NCBI RefSeq assembly: GCF_029360665.1
Contig: NZ_JARDUB010000002.1
Coordinates: forward strand, 124,001-188,000
Length of the DNA stretch: 64,000 nucleotides
Direction: 5' to 3'
Source: Eudoraea chungangensis
GTDB taxonomy: Bacteria; Bacteroidota; Bacteroidia; Flavobacteriales; Flavobacteriaceae
The position numbers were made by a program, and so were the translations under genes. Each line of letters begins with the position of its first letter. Position 1 is the stretch's first letter. Shown here in pieces: positions 50,477 through 59,953 of this stretch. The notes under the pieces are model-generated. The model saw only the letters and a list, made by a program, of their open reading frames with translations. It did no database searches and was not told the origin of the DNA.

Positions 50477-51100
50477 ATGGATAGTATATTAGAACTTTTT
50501 TTGGGACTTATTCTTGGTGCTATAATGATGTACTGGATATTCTCTTTTTTTAGAGTAAAACGTTCCAAGGAATTAACGCAACATCAGTCTACCGTATTAT
50601 TACAAGAAATAAGAAGTGTTTGTAAATTAATTACGGTAGAAGGAGATTTTGCAGAGATATATAAGTATGAAAATACCAAAGAGCGGTTTTTAAGTATTTT
50701 GGTTAGTAAAAAAAAGGCACTTATTGTAATTAATGCTAAGGCACAAATAGGTTTTAATTTAAAGAAGGTGCAAATGCATGCCGACACAGATAATAAGAAG
50801 ATTATTCTTACTAACTTCCCCCAGCCAGAGGTGCTTTCAATACAACCTGAGTTGGAATTCTATGATATTCAAAATGGGTTTTTTAATGCCTTTACGCCTA
50901 AAGATTTAACTAATTTAAATCAGGAGGCCATTAAGCATGTCAGGGAAAAGATTCCGGAAAGTGGTTTAATGGAAACGGCTAAAAGAGAGGCCCTGGAAGC
51001 AGTTTTAATAATCGAAAAAATAGTAGAAACCATTGGCTGGAAACTAGATTATTCTGCATTAGAGCTAAAGGAACAGGCCGAGAATTATATTAAGAATTAG
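50477..51100 (+). CDS. DUF4230-family protein
   Basis: 207-aa protein with one N-terminal membrane helix (LELFLGLILGAIMMYWIFSFF) and a domain in which VCKLITVEGDFAEIYKYENT and FPQPEVLSIQPELEFYDIQNGFFN mark DUF4230. Residues after about 150 form a helix (MKTAKREALEAVL-like). Function unknown; probably a membrane-anchored envelope protein. Separate from the cyclase gene by a 148-nt gap. Confidence 0.82.
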   Translation: MDSILELFLGLILGAIMMYWIFSFFRVKRSKELTQHQSTVLLQEIRSVCKLITVEGDFAEIYKYENTKERFLSILVSKKKALIVINAKAQIGFNLKKVQMHADTDNKKIILTNFPQPEVLSIQPELEFYDIQNGFFNAFTPKDLTNLNQEAIKHVREKIPESGLMETAKREALEAVLIIEKIVETIGWKLDYSALELKEQAENYIKN

Positions 51101-51124
51101 ATAAATACTATAAAACACCATATT

Positions 51125-51526
51125 ATGAAGACAACTTTTTTTAGCTTAGTTTTTTTACTCCTTACTTGTAGTGCATTTAGTCAAACCGATAAACATATGA
51201 AAGATTTAGATCCTGCCTTCGTCCACAATGTATATTTCTGGTTAAAAAATCCGGATAGTGAAGATGATCAGAAGATTTTTGAAAAGGCATTAAAGAAATT
51301 TTTAAAGAAATCAAAATACGCCAAAACACTTTACATAGGAAAAGCGCCGAAGGCTACCAGAGATGTTGTAGACGACTCTTTTACATACGCTTTGATTGTA
51401 AGTTTTAAATCTGCAAAGGCTCAAGAGAAATACCAGGAAGAAAAGCCCCATTTGGTCTTTATAGAGGAAGCAAGTGAACTTTGGAACAAAGTAATCGTAT
51501 ACGATTCTCAGGGAATCAAGCTTTAA
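51125..51526 (+). CDS. Exported Dabb-family (stress-response alpha/beta barrel) protein
   Basis: 133-aa protein with a signal peptide (FFSLVFLLLTCSAFSQ) and a ferredoxin-like fold domain of the Dabb type (FVHNVYFWLKNPDSEDDQKIFEKAL, IGKAPKATRDVVDDSFTYALIVSFKSAKAQEKYQ). Such domains act as small dimeric barrels; a function in this export form is not known. 24 nt after the DUF4230 gene. Confidence 0.8.
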   Translation: MKTTFFSLVFLLLTCSAFSQTDKHMKDLDPAFVHNVYFWLKNPDSEDDQKIFEKALKKFLKKSKYAKTLYIGKAPKATRDVVDDSFTYALIVSFKSAKAQEKYQEEKPHLVFIEEASELWNKVIVYDSQGIKL

Positions 51527-51546
51527 GAAAAGAATTCTTTTTACAA

Positions 51547-51906
51547 ATGAATGTTGAAGAGATTAGAATTCTATGCCTGGGCCTAAAGGGAACTACGGAA
51601 GACTTTCCATTCGACAAAGATACCTTAGTCTTTAAAGTAATGGGCAAAATGTTTGCTTTGGTACCCTTAGAAAGAATTCCCCATACGGTTAACTTAAAAT
51701 GTGACCCGGAAAAATCGATATCGCTCAGGGATAAATATTCAGATATTATTACACCTGGTTACCATATGAGTAAGTTACATTGGAATACAATACGCCTTGA
51801 GGCCCTTCCTAGAGAATTAATGGAAGAATTGGTACTGCATTCCTATAATTTGGTAGTTAGTAAGCTTACAAAAAAAGACAAAGCCAAATTGGCTTTATTA
51901 TCCTAG
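51547..51906 (+). CDS. MmcQ/YjbR-family protein
   Basis: 119-aa double-wing DNA-binding-like protein. MNVEEIRILCLGLKGTTEDFPFDKDTLVFKVMGKMFALV is the family's start and supports ATG 51547 over an earlier TTG at 51481 that would overlap the Dabb gene. The SKLHWNTIRLEALPRELMEELV segment is also typical. DNA binding is suggested for the family but not shown here. Confidence 0.87.
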   Translation: MNVEEIRILCLGLKGTTEDFPFDKDTLVFKVMGKMFALVPLERIPHTVNLKCDPEKSISLRDKYSDIITPGYHMSKLHWNTIRLEALPRELMEELVLHSYNLVVSKLTKKDKAKLALLS

Positions 51907-51942
51907 TCTTTTGCCTTATGAATAAGATTTTAAAATTCTAAT

Positions 51943-53721
51943 ATGACATCCAATCCCCGGGATTTCTATAAACGGCGTATTGCCTGTTTTAAATCGGATC
52001 TAAAGACCCTCAGAAAAAGCCTGCAGATTTCCAGCATTTTAAGACTGCTTACTTTTGTTGTTACCATAGGTGGAGCTTATTTTTTTTATGGCGCGATGTA
52101 CCCTTTTTTGTTCGTGTTTATTGCTGGTATTAGTTGTTTTGTATGGCTACTTCTAAGGCATAAAAAGCTTTCTTATAAAAAAAACAAGACACAAGCGCTA
52201 GTCAGCATAAATAAAACAGAATTAGATGTCTTAGATCGTCAGTTTAGGGACTTGAACGAAGGATTAGATTTTATTAACCCAGAGCATTTCTACAGTTCGG
52301 ATATAGATTTGTTTGGTGGAGGTTCTTTCTATCAGTATTTAAATAGATCTGTTTTATCAGAAGGACAGTCTGTATTGGCAGGAATTTTAAATTCGAATAA
52401 TCCCGAGGACATTTTAGATAAACAGGAAATTATTAAGGAATTGAGTGCCTTGCCCGAGTGGAGACAAGATTTTATGGCAATTGCCAGACTTATTAAACAA
52501 GAAATGTCCATGGCCAATCTTAAGAAGTGGATAGAAGGTTATACTCCTGTTGTACCTAAAGTAATGCAATTTGTCCCCATAGCATTCTCCTCGTTTTCCA
52601 TGCTTTTAATTCTTCTCTACTTTATAAATATTGTTCCGGGAGTTCTTTTACTTTTTTGGTTTTTTACTGGACTGGGGATTACAGGGAAATATGTTTTAAG
52701 AATAAACAGGCTTTCGCAGGCATGTACGGGAATTCAGAATTCCTTGCAACAGTATCAGAAACTTCTGGCTCTGATTGAAGAGAGAGAATTTACATCTGCT
52801 ATCTTGAAGGAGAAGCGACTTAGTTTACTGGATAAGAATAACAATTCTTCACAAGTTCTACGGCAATTTTACAGATATCTGGATGCACTGGATCAAAGAA
52901 ATAATATATTAGTTGGGGTGGTTTTAAATGGGTTTTTCTTATGGGATCTAAGACAGGCTTTTAACATAGAATCCTGGATAGCAAACAATAGCGCAGATTT
53001 AATGTCGTGGTTAGAAACCTTGGTGTATTTTGACGCCTATAATAGTTTAGGGAATTTTGCCTTCAACCATCCCCAATATATCTACCCTAGATTAATAGCG
53101 GAAGATACCATAATTAAGGCAAATAATCTTGGACATCCAATGCTAGACCCGGAGATGAGCGTAGTAAACAATTTTAATATTCAGCTCGGTCAATTCTATA
53201 TTATAACCGGTGCAAATATGGCAGGAAAAAGTACTTTTTTACGGACAATCTCCTTGTTTATTGTAATGTCTAATGTTGGCTTGCCTGTATGTGCAGAATA
53301 CGCCGACTACAGGCCTATTAAGCTTATTACCAGCATGCGTACAGTAGATTCACTAGCTTCCAATGAATCGTATTTTTACGCGGAGCTAAAACGGTTAAAG
53401 TATATTACAGAAGTAATTAAAGAAGACAGTTATTTTGTGATTCTTGATGAAATTCTGAAGGGGACCAACAGTAAAGACAAGGCCGTTGGTTCAGAGAAGT
53501 TTATTGAAAAGTTAGTAAACTCCGAAGTAGGAGGCATTACTGCAACCCACGATATAAGTTTGTGTGAGCTGGCTCATAAAAACGCTATGGTGAAGAATTA
53601 TTATTTTGATGCCAAGACCAGAGAGAATGAGTTATTTTTTGACTACAGGTTCCAGGAGGGCATATGTACCAATATGAATGCTTCATTTTTACTTAAAAAA
53701 ATGAAAATTATTGATAGTTAG
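51943..53721 (+). CDS. MutS-like ATPase with membrane segments
   Basis: 592-aa protein with a MutS domain V ATPase at its C-terminus: Walker A GANMAGKSTFLRTI (about 423-436), then MRTVDSLASNESYFYAELKRLK and Walker B FVILDEILKGTNSKDK, then TATHDISL. The N-terminus lacks the mismatch-recognition domain and instead has hydrophobic segments at about 31-68 (VVTIGGAYFFYGAMYPFLFVFIAGISCFVWLLL) and about 206-240. This is the short MutS-related type found in Bacteroidota rather than mismatch-repair MutS. The substrate is unknown. It is followed by a membrane hydrolase gene after 3 nt. Confidence 0.85.
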   Translation: MTSNPRDFYKRRIACFKSDLKTLRKSLQISSILRLLTFVVTIGGAYFFYGAMYPFLFVFIAGISCFVWLLLRHKKLSYKKNKTQALVSINKTELDVLDRQFRDLNEGLDFINPEHFYSSDIDLFGGGSFYQYLNRSVLSEGQSVLAGILNSNNPEDILDKQEIIKELSALPEWRQDFMAIARLIKQEMSMANLKKWIEGYTPVVPKVMQFVPIAFSSFSMLLILLYFINIVPGVLLLFWFFTGLGITGKYVLRINRLSQACTGIQNSLQQYQKLLALIEEREFTSAILKEKRLSLLDKNNNSSQVLRQFYRYLDALDQRNNILVGVVLNGFFLWDLRQAFNIESWIANNSADLMSWLETLVYFDAYNSLGNFAFNHPQYIYPRLIAEDTIIKANNLGHPMLDPEMSVVNNFNIQLGQFYIITGANMAGKSTFLRTISLFIVMSNVGLPVCAEYADYRPIKLITSMRTVDSLASNESYFYAELKRLKYITEVIKEDSYFVILDEILKGTNSKDKAVGSEKFIEKLVNSEVGGITATHDISLCELAHKNAMVKNYYFDAKTRENELFFDYRFQEGICTNMNASFLLKKMKIIDS

Positions 53722-53724
53722 ACT

Positions 53725-54732
53725 ATGGATTCGCTAACACAAATTGTATTGGGGGCAGCAGTGGGGGAAGCTGTTTTGGGAAAGAAAGTGGGCAACAGGG
53801 CTATGTTGTATGGGGCCATTGCCGGAACCATACCAGATTTAGATGTTATATCGAGATATTTTGTAGATACAGTTACTGCAATAGAATGGCACAGAGGTTT
53901 TAGCCATTCTATTTTATTTAGTGTACTTTTTGCGCCCTTGTTTGGATGGATTATTTCTAAAATAGAACGTCCTGCTAAAGCAAGCTGGAGAGATTGGTCT
54001 TTACTTATGTTTTGGGGGCTTTTTACCCACCCACTACTCGACAGCTTTACCACCTGGGGCACGCAATTGTTCTGGCCCTTTGATTTGCGATTGGCCTTTC
54101 AAAGCATATTTGTTATTGATCCCTTATACACACTTCCTTTTTTGTGTTTTTTAATCTTGGCTATGCGATTACCCATAAGTGATCCCAGGAGATCTAAATA
54201 CAATAGGTGGGGATTAATTCTAAGTTCGGCTTACCTATTACTTACAATAGGATTAAAGACCCTTGCTTATAGTAGTTTTATCAAAAATTTAGAGAATCAA
54301 AAAATTCAATACCATCAAATTGAAATTCGACCAACCCCATTTAATACTATTTTATGGACGGCAAATATTGATATGGAGGATGCCTATTTAATTGGTGAAT
54401 ACTCATTCTTTGATACCAAACCGATTAGATTTACACCCTATCGAAAGAATCATGAGCTTTTAGGGGAATTATCTTCAAATGATAAGATACAGCGGTTGAT
54501 AAAAGTTACTAAAGGCTGGTATACTATAAGCATGAATGCCAAAGTAATAGTGTATAACGACCTAAGGTTTGGACTAATAAAATCAGACCCCTTAGATCCT
54601 ATATATGCCTTTAGTTATAAACTACTCCCTTTTAAGGATAAACTCAAAGTAGAGGAGGTGCCCAAGTATAAAGGTGATGCCAGAGAGGTCTTATCGGGTC
54701 TTTGGTATCGTATATGGGGTGGCCAAGACTAA
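53725..54732 (+). CDS. YdjM-type membrane-bound metal-dependent hydrolase family protein
   Basis: 335-aa integral membrane protein. The N-terminal MDSLTQIVLGAAVGEAVLGKK and GTIPDLDVISRYF (aspartates), HRGFSHSILF (histidine) and LFTHPLLDSFTTWGTQLFWPF are the conserved metal-binding points of the family. Later segments are soluble. Function unknown; related E. coli YdjM is induced by LexA/SOS. The pairing with the MutS-like gene 3 nt upstream suggests cotranscription. Confidence 0.85.
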   Translation: MDSLTQIVLGAAVGEAVLGKKVGNRAMLYGAIAGTIPDLDVISRYFVDTVTAIEWHRGFSHSILFSVLFAPLFGWIISKIERPAKASWRDWSLLMFWGLFTHPLLDSFTTWGTQLFWPFDLRLAFQSIFVIDPLYTLPFLCFLILAMRLPISDPRRSKYNRWGLILSSAYLLLTIGLKTLAYSSFIKNLENQKIQYHQIEIRPTPFNTILWTANIDMEDAYLIGEYSFFDTKPIRFTPYRKNHELLGELSSNDKIQRLIKVTKGWYTISMNAKVIVYNDLRFGLIKSDPLDPIYAFSYKLLPFKDKLKVEEVPKYKGDAREVLSGLWYRIWGGQD

Positions 54733-54742
54733 TGCTTATAAG

Positions 54743-55843
54743 CTACAGACTTTTTATCTGTAAATCTTGGAAGGCATCCGCTTGCAGTCTGATAAGTTCT
54801 TCTGCTTTTTCTTTCTTATAGGCAAAAAGAGCCTCTTCTTCTGCTATTTCAGAGTAGACTTTTTCGGTTAAAATTCCATCCGTTTCCACCAGTTTTTGAC
54901 GCTGTGTAACCTTCTGTGTTACCCAAGATTCAAGGGTACTCTCTTCTTCTTCCAATTTGAAGTCGTATGGGCCTTTTGGAGCTAATAGCTTTACAATAAT
55001 AGGAGAGGTTTCAATAGCAAGGAATAAAAGAAAAATAAAGAAGGAAGGAAACCATGGCAGTTTTCCCAGTGCATTTATTCTTGCCATCAATCCATCAAAA
55101 CCGTCAATAATGGGTTGACTATTGTTTACGGCCAACTCGTAATCTGTTTGTAGTTTGAGGATTTGGTTTTCTTTGTCCTGTATCTTGGTTGCATTAAGTG
55201 TTTTTAATTCCTGGAGTTCCGCTAAGGCTGCATCATGTTTTTCTCGTTTTTCCTTATAAACAGGACCTTTTCCGAGCAACATAGTTCCGGCTCTTCCCTC
55301 TGCCTCTGAAATATAGGTGTCGTATAAGGCATTAGTTTCGGTTTCTTTTGTTGCAACTTCTGTCTTTAAAAGGCCAATTTCCTCTGTTAATGTAGTAATC
55401 AGAGGACTGTATTGCAGAGCAATTTGATCTTTATTTGCCAAAGTCATGTTATTCTTTTCTTCTAGAAGAACCCTATTGATTTCTTTTTCAAATATTTTAA
55501 TTTCCAGAGGTTTTGAAATTACCACCGCTATAATTACCGCCAACAAAATCCTCGGTACGGCCTGGATAAATTCATTTCTTCTACTATTTCTTTTTTTGAT
55601 AGTTGAGACAATAAATCGGTCTAAATTAAAGATTAGCAATCCCCAAATAAGTCCAAAAAATAGCGCAATATAGGGGTTGTCAAATACGGTAAATAATGCA
55701 TAACTACTGGCTATAAAGGCCATAACAGCAGTAAAAAAAACGGTTGCACCGATGCCTGCATATTTGTTTTTTTCGCCTTTAGAACATGTGTTGAGAATAT
55801 CCGAATCGGCTCCGGAACAAAGAATAAAAAATTGTTGAATCAT
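54743..55843 (-). CDS. DUF4407-family membrane protein
   Basis: 366-aa protein with four hydrophobic segments, three near the N-terminus (FFTAVMAFIASSYALFTVFD, IALFFGLIWGLLIFNLDRFIV, AVPRILLAVIIAVVIS) and one near residues 265-285 (FPSFFIFLLFLAIETSPI). A long charged helical stretch of about 150 residues (125-260) could form a coiled coil. Matches DUF4407; function unknown. Monocistronic and convergent with the YdjM-type gene. Confidence 0.83.
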   Translation of the reverse strand: MIQQFFILCSGADSDILNTCSKGEKNKYAGIGATVFFTAVMAFIASSYALFTVFDNPYIALFFGLIWGLLIFNLDRFIVSTIKKRNSRRNEFIQAVPRILLAVIIAVVISKPLEIKIFEKEINRVLLEEKNNMTLANKDQIALQYSPLITTLTEEIGLLKTEVATKETETNALYDTYISEAEGRAGTMLLGKGPVYKEKREKHDAALAELQELKTLNATKIQDKENQILKLQTDYELAVNNSQPIIDGFDGLMARINALGKLPWFPSFFIFLLFLAIETSPIIVKLLAPKGPYDFKLEEEESTLESWVTQKVTQRQKLVETDGILTEKVYSEIAEEEALFAYKKEKAEELIRLQADAFQDLQIKSL

Positions 55844-55966
55844 GATAGTGTTCGTTTTGATTGATGATAAAAGAACGTAGGTTTAAAAAATTTGGTACTT
55901 AATAAATGGTTAATATTTTTCTGAATACGATATTTAAAATAAATTAGAATTTTGATTATTAGGGGA

Positions 55967-57370
55967 TTAATCCTTTTGTTTGCCAGAACTCAATTCGGCA
56001 TAGTATTTATAGAAATAAGGAATGGTTTCAATTCCCTTTAAGAAATTCCATACACCAAAATGTTCATTGGGTGAATGGATGGCATTACTGTCTAAACCAA
56101 AACCCATTAGAATAGATTTAGAGCCCAATTCTTTTTCAAATAATGGAACAATTGGGATGCTTCCGCCATTTCTTTTCGGAATAGGGGTTTTACCAAACGT
56201 AGTCTCATATGCCTTGCTTGCGGCCAGGTAACCAATACTATTTATTGGTGTAACATAACTCTCCCCTCCATGATGAGGAGTTACTTTTATTCTTACTCCT
56301 TTCGGAGCAATACTCTCGAAATGATTTTTAAATAAATCCGTTATTTCATGCCAGTCCTGATGCGGTACAAGACGCATAGAAATTTTAGCATAGGCCTTAC
56401 TGGGAATTACTGTTTTCGCGCCTTCTCCCGTATACCCACCCCAAATTCCGTTTACATCCAGGCTGGGTCTAATAGAATTTCTCTCATTTGTTGTGTAGCC
56501 ATCTTCCCCATAAACACTTTCAATATCCAGGGTATCCTTATAAGCTTCTATGTTAAAAGGTGCTTTACCCATGGCTTCTCTTTCTTTCAGGCTTAATTCA
56601 TCTACCTTGTCATAGAATCCGGGAATAGTTATATGGTTATTTTCGTCGTGCAAGGACGCAATCATTTTTGCAAGAATATTGATAGGGTTTGCAATAGCCC
56701 CTCCGTAAAGACCAGAGTGTAAATCCCTGTTAGGGCCAGTCACTTCCACTTCAACATAACTGAGACCTCTAAGTCCGGTGGTGATGGAAGGAATATCATT
56801 AGCTATCATACCCGTATCGGAAATCAGAATTATATCATTTTGAAGCTTCTCTTTATGCTCTTTTACAAAATCACTTAGACTTTCGCTGCCAACTTCTTCT
56901 TCCCCTTCAATCATAAATTTTACATTTAGAGGCAGGGAATTTTGTGTAATCATATATTGCAGGGCTTTGACATGCATATAGACCTGTCCTTTATCATCCG
57001 AAGCCCCTCTGGCATAAATGGCACCATCTGGATGTAGTTCTGTATTGCGGATTACAGGTTCAAAAGGAGGTGAATCCCATAAATCAACAGGGTCTGGGGG
57101 TTGTACGTCGTAATGCCCATATACCAATACAGTTGGTAATTCTGTGTCAATGATTTTTTCACCATATACAATTGGATAGCCTTTTGTATCACAAATCTCT
57201 ACAAGGTCACAACCAGCCTTTTGAAGAGCCACTGCCATGGCCTCTGCCGTATTGAGGACGTCTTGAGAATAAGCGGAGTCTGCGCTTACCGAGGGAATTT
57301 TTAAGAGTTCAATAAGTTCTTTTATAAATTCATCTTTGTGTTCCTCCAGGTAAGCCTTAATATTTTGCAT
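55967..57370 (-). CDS. M20-family dipeptidase
   Basis: Zinc aminopeptidase/dipeptidase, 467 aa, of the M20 family that hydrolyses dipeptides. Metal ligands appear in VLVYGHYDVQPPDPVDLW, GASDDKGQVYMHVKAL and MIEGEEEVGSESL (E-E catalytic pair), with further ligands in SDTGMIANDIP and the C-terminal NAIHSPNEHF. A dimerisation domain lies at about 190-330. Length and motifs fit CNDP-like peptidases. Monocistronic. Confidence 0.92.
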   Translation of the reverse strand: MQNIKAYLEEHKDEFIKELIELLKIPSVSADSAYSQDVLNTAEAMAVALQKAGCDLVEICDTKGYPIVYGEKIIDTELPTVLVYGHYDVQPPDPVDLWDSPPFEPVIRNTELHPDGAIYARGASDDKGQVYMHVKALQYMITQNSLPLNVKFMIEGEEEVGSESLSDFVKEHKEKLQNDIILISDTGMIANDIPSITTGLRGLSYVEVEVTGPNRDLHSGLYGGAIANPINILAKMIASLHDENNHITIPGFYDKVDELSLKEREAMGKAPFNIEAYKDTLDIESVYGEDGYTTNERNSIRPSLDVNGIWGGYTGEGAKTVIPSKAYAKISMRLVPHQDWHEITDLFKNHFESIAPKGVRIKVTPHHGGESYVTPINSIGYLAASKAYETTFGKTPIPKRNGGSIPIVPLFEKELGSKSILMGFGLDSNAIHSPNEHFGVWNFLKGIETIPYFYKYYAELSSGKQKD

Positions 57371-57455
57371 TAATTTAATTTTGAATTGCCATTAAATTTA
57401 CAAAAAGAAGGTTGATAAAATTCACTTCCATTATTTTTAAATTGAAAATTTGCTT

Positions 57456-57463
57456 TATATTTG
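57456..57463 (+). promoter_or_regulatory. -7 promoter element of tRNA-Leu
   Basis: TATATTTG matches TAnnTTTG exactly, 37 nt upstream of the tRNA 5' end. No matching TTG at the right distance is visible. Confidence 0.6.
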
Positions 57464-57499
57464 CAACCCGTTAAACAGGCAGGTGCCAGTTTGGGAAAT

Positions 57500-57581
57500 G
57501 CAGGCGTGGTGGAATTGGTAGACACGCTAGACTTAGGATCTAGTGCCGAAAGGTGTGAGAGTTCGAGTCTCTCCGCCTGTA
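57500..57581 (+). tRNA. tRNA-Leu (anticodon UAG)
   Basis: Acceptor GCAGGCG pairs with CGCCTGT (one G-T at the end), with discriminator A at 57581. The D-arm region is TGGTGGAATTGGTAGACAC. The anticodon stem is CTAGA / TCTAG around loop CTTAGGA with anticodon TAG at 57534-57536. The variable arm and GTTCGAGTC T-loop follow. It is class II in length (82 nt), and no genomic CCA is encoded. A strong terminator follows directly, so it is a single tRNA. Confidence 0.95.
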
Positions 57582-57590
57582 CAAAGTTAA

Positions 57591-57618
57591 AAGCCGACTC
57601 ATAGGAGTCGGCTTTTTT
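57591..57618 (+). terminator. Rho-independent terminator after tRNA-Leu
   Basis: A perfect 10-bp stem AAGCCGACTC / GAGTCGGCTT with loop ATAG, followed by a T-tract. Confidence 0.92.
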
Positions 57619-57797
57619 GTTTGTAGATAACCCAATACTTCTATATCTCCGCAAATAAGATGTATAATAAATTGCGGTTGTGTTTTAGTCTTAAATTATC
57701 CTGCAAACAATTATCTTTAACAGTGAAAAAGTTTAATAAATATTTTATCGCAACTAACCTTACATTGAAGGCGTTAAGCGAAAATTAGTTCAGAGAA

Positions 57798-58178
57798 ATG
57801 CCAAAAGTTACAGCTAAAAAAAATGAGCAATTCAGTAAAATGAACTTCGGATCCATTTATCCGCATTACCTTAAAAGAATAGAAAAACACGGCAGAACTA
57901 AGGAAGAACTCGACAGAATTATTATGTGGTTAACGGCATACAGTCAGAGAGAATTAGATGCCTTTATTGCCGGCAATGGAAGTTTTGGAGATTTTTTTGA
58001 GGGAGCCAAAGTCCATCAAAATGCTTACATGATTAAAGGAGTAGTTTGTGGTTATCGCATTGAAGAAATACCCGAGGAATTTGCCTTATATCGCGATTGC
58101 AGACGCATGGAAAAACTGATAGATGAATTGGCAAAAGGCCGCAAAATGGAAAGAATTTTGCGAAAAGAAAACAAGTAA
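57798..58178 (+). CDS. DUF2200-family protein
   Basis: 126-aa cytoplasmic protein; MNFGSIYPHYLKRIEKHGRTKEELDRIIMWLTAYSQRELDAFI is the DUF2200 mark. Function unknown. The gene stands alone after the tRNA, with 143 nt upstream and about 180 nt downstream free of other genes, in contrast to the tight operons of the rest of the window. Confidence 0.85.
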   Translation: MPKVTAKKNEQFSKMNFGSIYPHYLKRIEKHGRTKEELDRIIMWLTAYSQRELDAFIAGNGSFGDFFEGAKVHQNAYMIKGVVCGYRIEEIPEEFALYRDCRRMEKLIDELAKGRKMERILRKENK

Positions 58179-58356
58179 ATACGGCAGCTAACAAAAGTTA
58201 AAATGAATACATGTCCCAAGCTTAAAAAAGAATAAATTATATGATCGAGTGCTTCTGTTGGTTTAGACGAATTCTACTTTTAACCGAACCGTTAGGTCCA
58301 ATGAAACAAAACTGTTTTAATATCGTCTACCAATAGATAATCTAGTAATAAGTTAA

Positions 58357-59211
58357 ATGCTCGAAAAAAAATCAGAACGCAAAGAAACTTGGAAAACTAT
58401 CTCTATTTTCCTTTTAATTCTTACAATTTTTAGTTCAATATTTCATTATGCAATAGTTAATTTATACCCTTCAAGTATCTATATTGGAGGGCTAATGTGG
58501 TGCCCAGCCTTAGCCGCAATAATTACACTAAAATATAAGGGAAGGGCTATCTCTTCACTCAATTGGGGTTGGGGGAATTGGAAATATATCCGCTTCTCTT
58601 ATACCGTTCCTGCCTTGTATGCTTTTACTACCTATTTGCTTATCTGGATACTTGGATTGGGTGGTTTAGCCAGCGAAGCAGAGGTTTTGGATTGGGCTAA
58701 AGAACTCGGATTGCTTGGAATTGGATCATTGAATCCTACATATGCCTTAATTATAGCTATTGCTTTATTAGGAACAGTCGGTGTAATAAGAGCTATGGCA
58801 ACAACTTTAGGAGAAGAAATCGGTTGGCGAGGGTTTTTTATCTATGAACTGAGAAAGGTTCTTTCTTTCACAGGTGTTTCACTTTTTAGCGGAATAATTT
58901 GGGCATCTTGGCACTGGCCGTTACTAGTGTATTATGGAGGAAATGTTTTGTTGGAAATGGCGGCATTTTTTGTAGTTATTATTTCAATGTCCTTTATTAT
59001 TACCTATTACACCTTCAAATCTAAGAGTTTGTGGCCTGCAGTGATCTTTCACGCCGTTAGTAATGTTTATATCCAGAAAATATTTCCGCCTTTAACAAGG
59101 AAGATAGAAGGATCGGAATATTGGCTTGGTGAAAATGGAATTATATTCGCAATGGTAACTTTCGTCTTTGCCATTTATTATTGGAGAAAAGCAATTAAAG
59201 AAAAGTTGTAA
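58357..59211 (+). CDS. CPBP-family intramembrane metalloprotease
   Basis: 284-aa membrane protein with about eight hydrophobic segments. CPBP/Abi motifs are visible: E-E-x-G-W-R-G-F-F (GEEIGWRGFFIYELRK, about residues 151-166), a second motif SWHWPLLVYYGG and a final H in VIFHAVSN. Members of this family are prenyl-protein proteases or are linked to bacteriocin immunity. Target unknown. Confidence 0.88.
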   Translation: MLEKKSERKETWKTISIFLLILTIFSSIFHYAIVNLYPSSIYIGGLMWCPALAAIITLKYKGRAISSLNWGWGNWKYIRFSYTVPALYAFTTYLLIWILGLGGLASEAEVLDWAKELGLLGIGSLNPTYALIIAIALLGTVGVIRAMATTLGEEIGWRGFFIYELRKVLSFTGVSLFSGIIWASWHWPLLVYYGGNVLLEMAAFFVVIISMSFIITYYTFKSKSLWPAVIFHAVSNVYIQKIFPPLTRKIEGSEYWLGENGIIFAMVTFVFAIYYWRKAIKEKL

Positions 59212-59304
59212 TAGTAACACAAGTCCTTACTATTTGTACTTCGAATGCATTAATCCTTACCCAAAATTAATATCTTTCAACGAGTTTAAATTTCATATAA
59301 GCTG

Positions 59305-59382
59305 ATGGAGAAAGCAATGGGCGAATACCATGCATTAGATCGCTGGCAAGTATTAAAACAATTTTTAAAAAATGAAGAGTAA
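59305..59382 (+). CDS. Possible short ORF overlapping the next gene's start
   Basis: 25-codon frame reading MEKAMGEYHALDRWQVLKQF and five more residues. Its end overlaps the ATG of the next gene at 59372 by 11 nt. It may be a translated leader peptide, the last residue stretch of a lost gene, or chance. Its amphipathic soluble look is the only support. Confidence 0.25.
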   Translation: MEKAMGEYHALDRWQVLKQFLKNEE

Positions 59383-59953
59383 TCTAGAACAAACACAAAG
59401 TATTTTATACTTAGGATATGTGCTATTAGTAGTACTTGGAATTATCCATGAAACTTTATTCTATAGTCAGTTTGGGGTTAATATTCTGGAATACTCCGAT
59501 ATCCTGGATGTTTTATTAAGTCCTATTTCACAGCTGACTTCTAATATAATATTACTAAGCTTATCTCTATTGGTAATAGTATTGGTTATCGTATTGCCTA
59601 AGTGGAGTAACAGGTTAAAAGATAAAAAGTGGTTTGTAAACTTTTTTAAATTAAATACGGAAGGTATAGTCGTTGAAAAAAAAGTCCTTAACACCCTAAC
59701 TACTTTTTCAGTCATATTTTTTGTAGGGATCTTTGTTGGGTCTGGATTCGGAAAAGGAGAAAAACTAAAAAACAAAATAAGATCAGGGGATGTTGACTAT
59801 AATGACAGCATAAGTTTTATAGATGGGAATTCAATTAAGGCAGAAGTTATTGGAAAAAATAGTTCTTATATATTTTATCTTATTAAGGATAGGTCTGATG
59901 TTACAATATCACCTATCAGTGGAACCGTAAAAAGTTTAATAATAAATAAATAA
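59372..59953 (+). CDS. Hypothetical membrane protein
   Basis: 193-aa protein with three hydrophobic segments (about 8-27, 60-82 and 110-128) and a C-terminal soluble part. The phrase NILEYSDILDVLLSPISQLTSN resembles a motif of unnamed Bacteroidota membrane proteins, from memory. Function unknown. It may be translationally coupled to a 25-codon frame that ends inside its start. Confidence 0.6.
   Translation: MKSNLEQTQSILYLGYVLLVVLGIIHETLFYSQFGVNILEYSDILDVLLSPISQLTSNIILLSLSLLVIVLVIVLPKWSNRLKDKKWFVNFFKLNTEGIVVEKKVLNTLTTFSVIFFVGIFVGSGFGKGEKLKNKIRSGDVDYNDSISFIDGNSIKAEVIGKNSSYIFYLIKDRSDVTISPISGTVKSLIINK

Noticed and set aside
57370-57654. Open frame on the minus strand across the tRNA-Leu
   Set aside because: It covers the tRNA and its terminator on the opposite strand and has no protein-like signature.
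57720-58210. Possible integron-like attC sites around DUF2200 (AACTAAC and GTTAGG-like segments, and CTAACAAAAGTTA)
   Set aside because: The repeats are not consistent between the gaps, no integron integrase is present, and the arms do not form a convincing attC fold.
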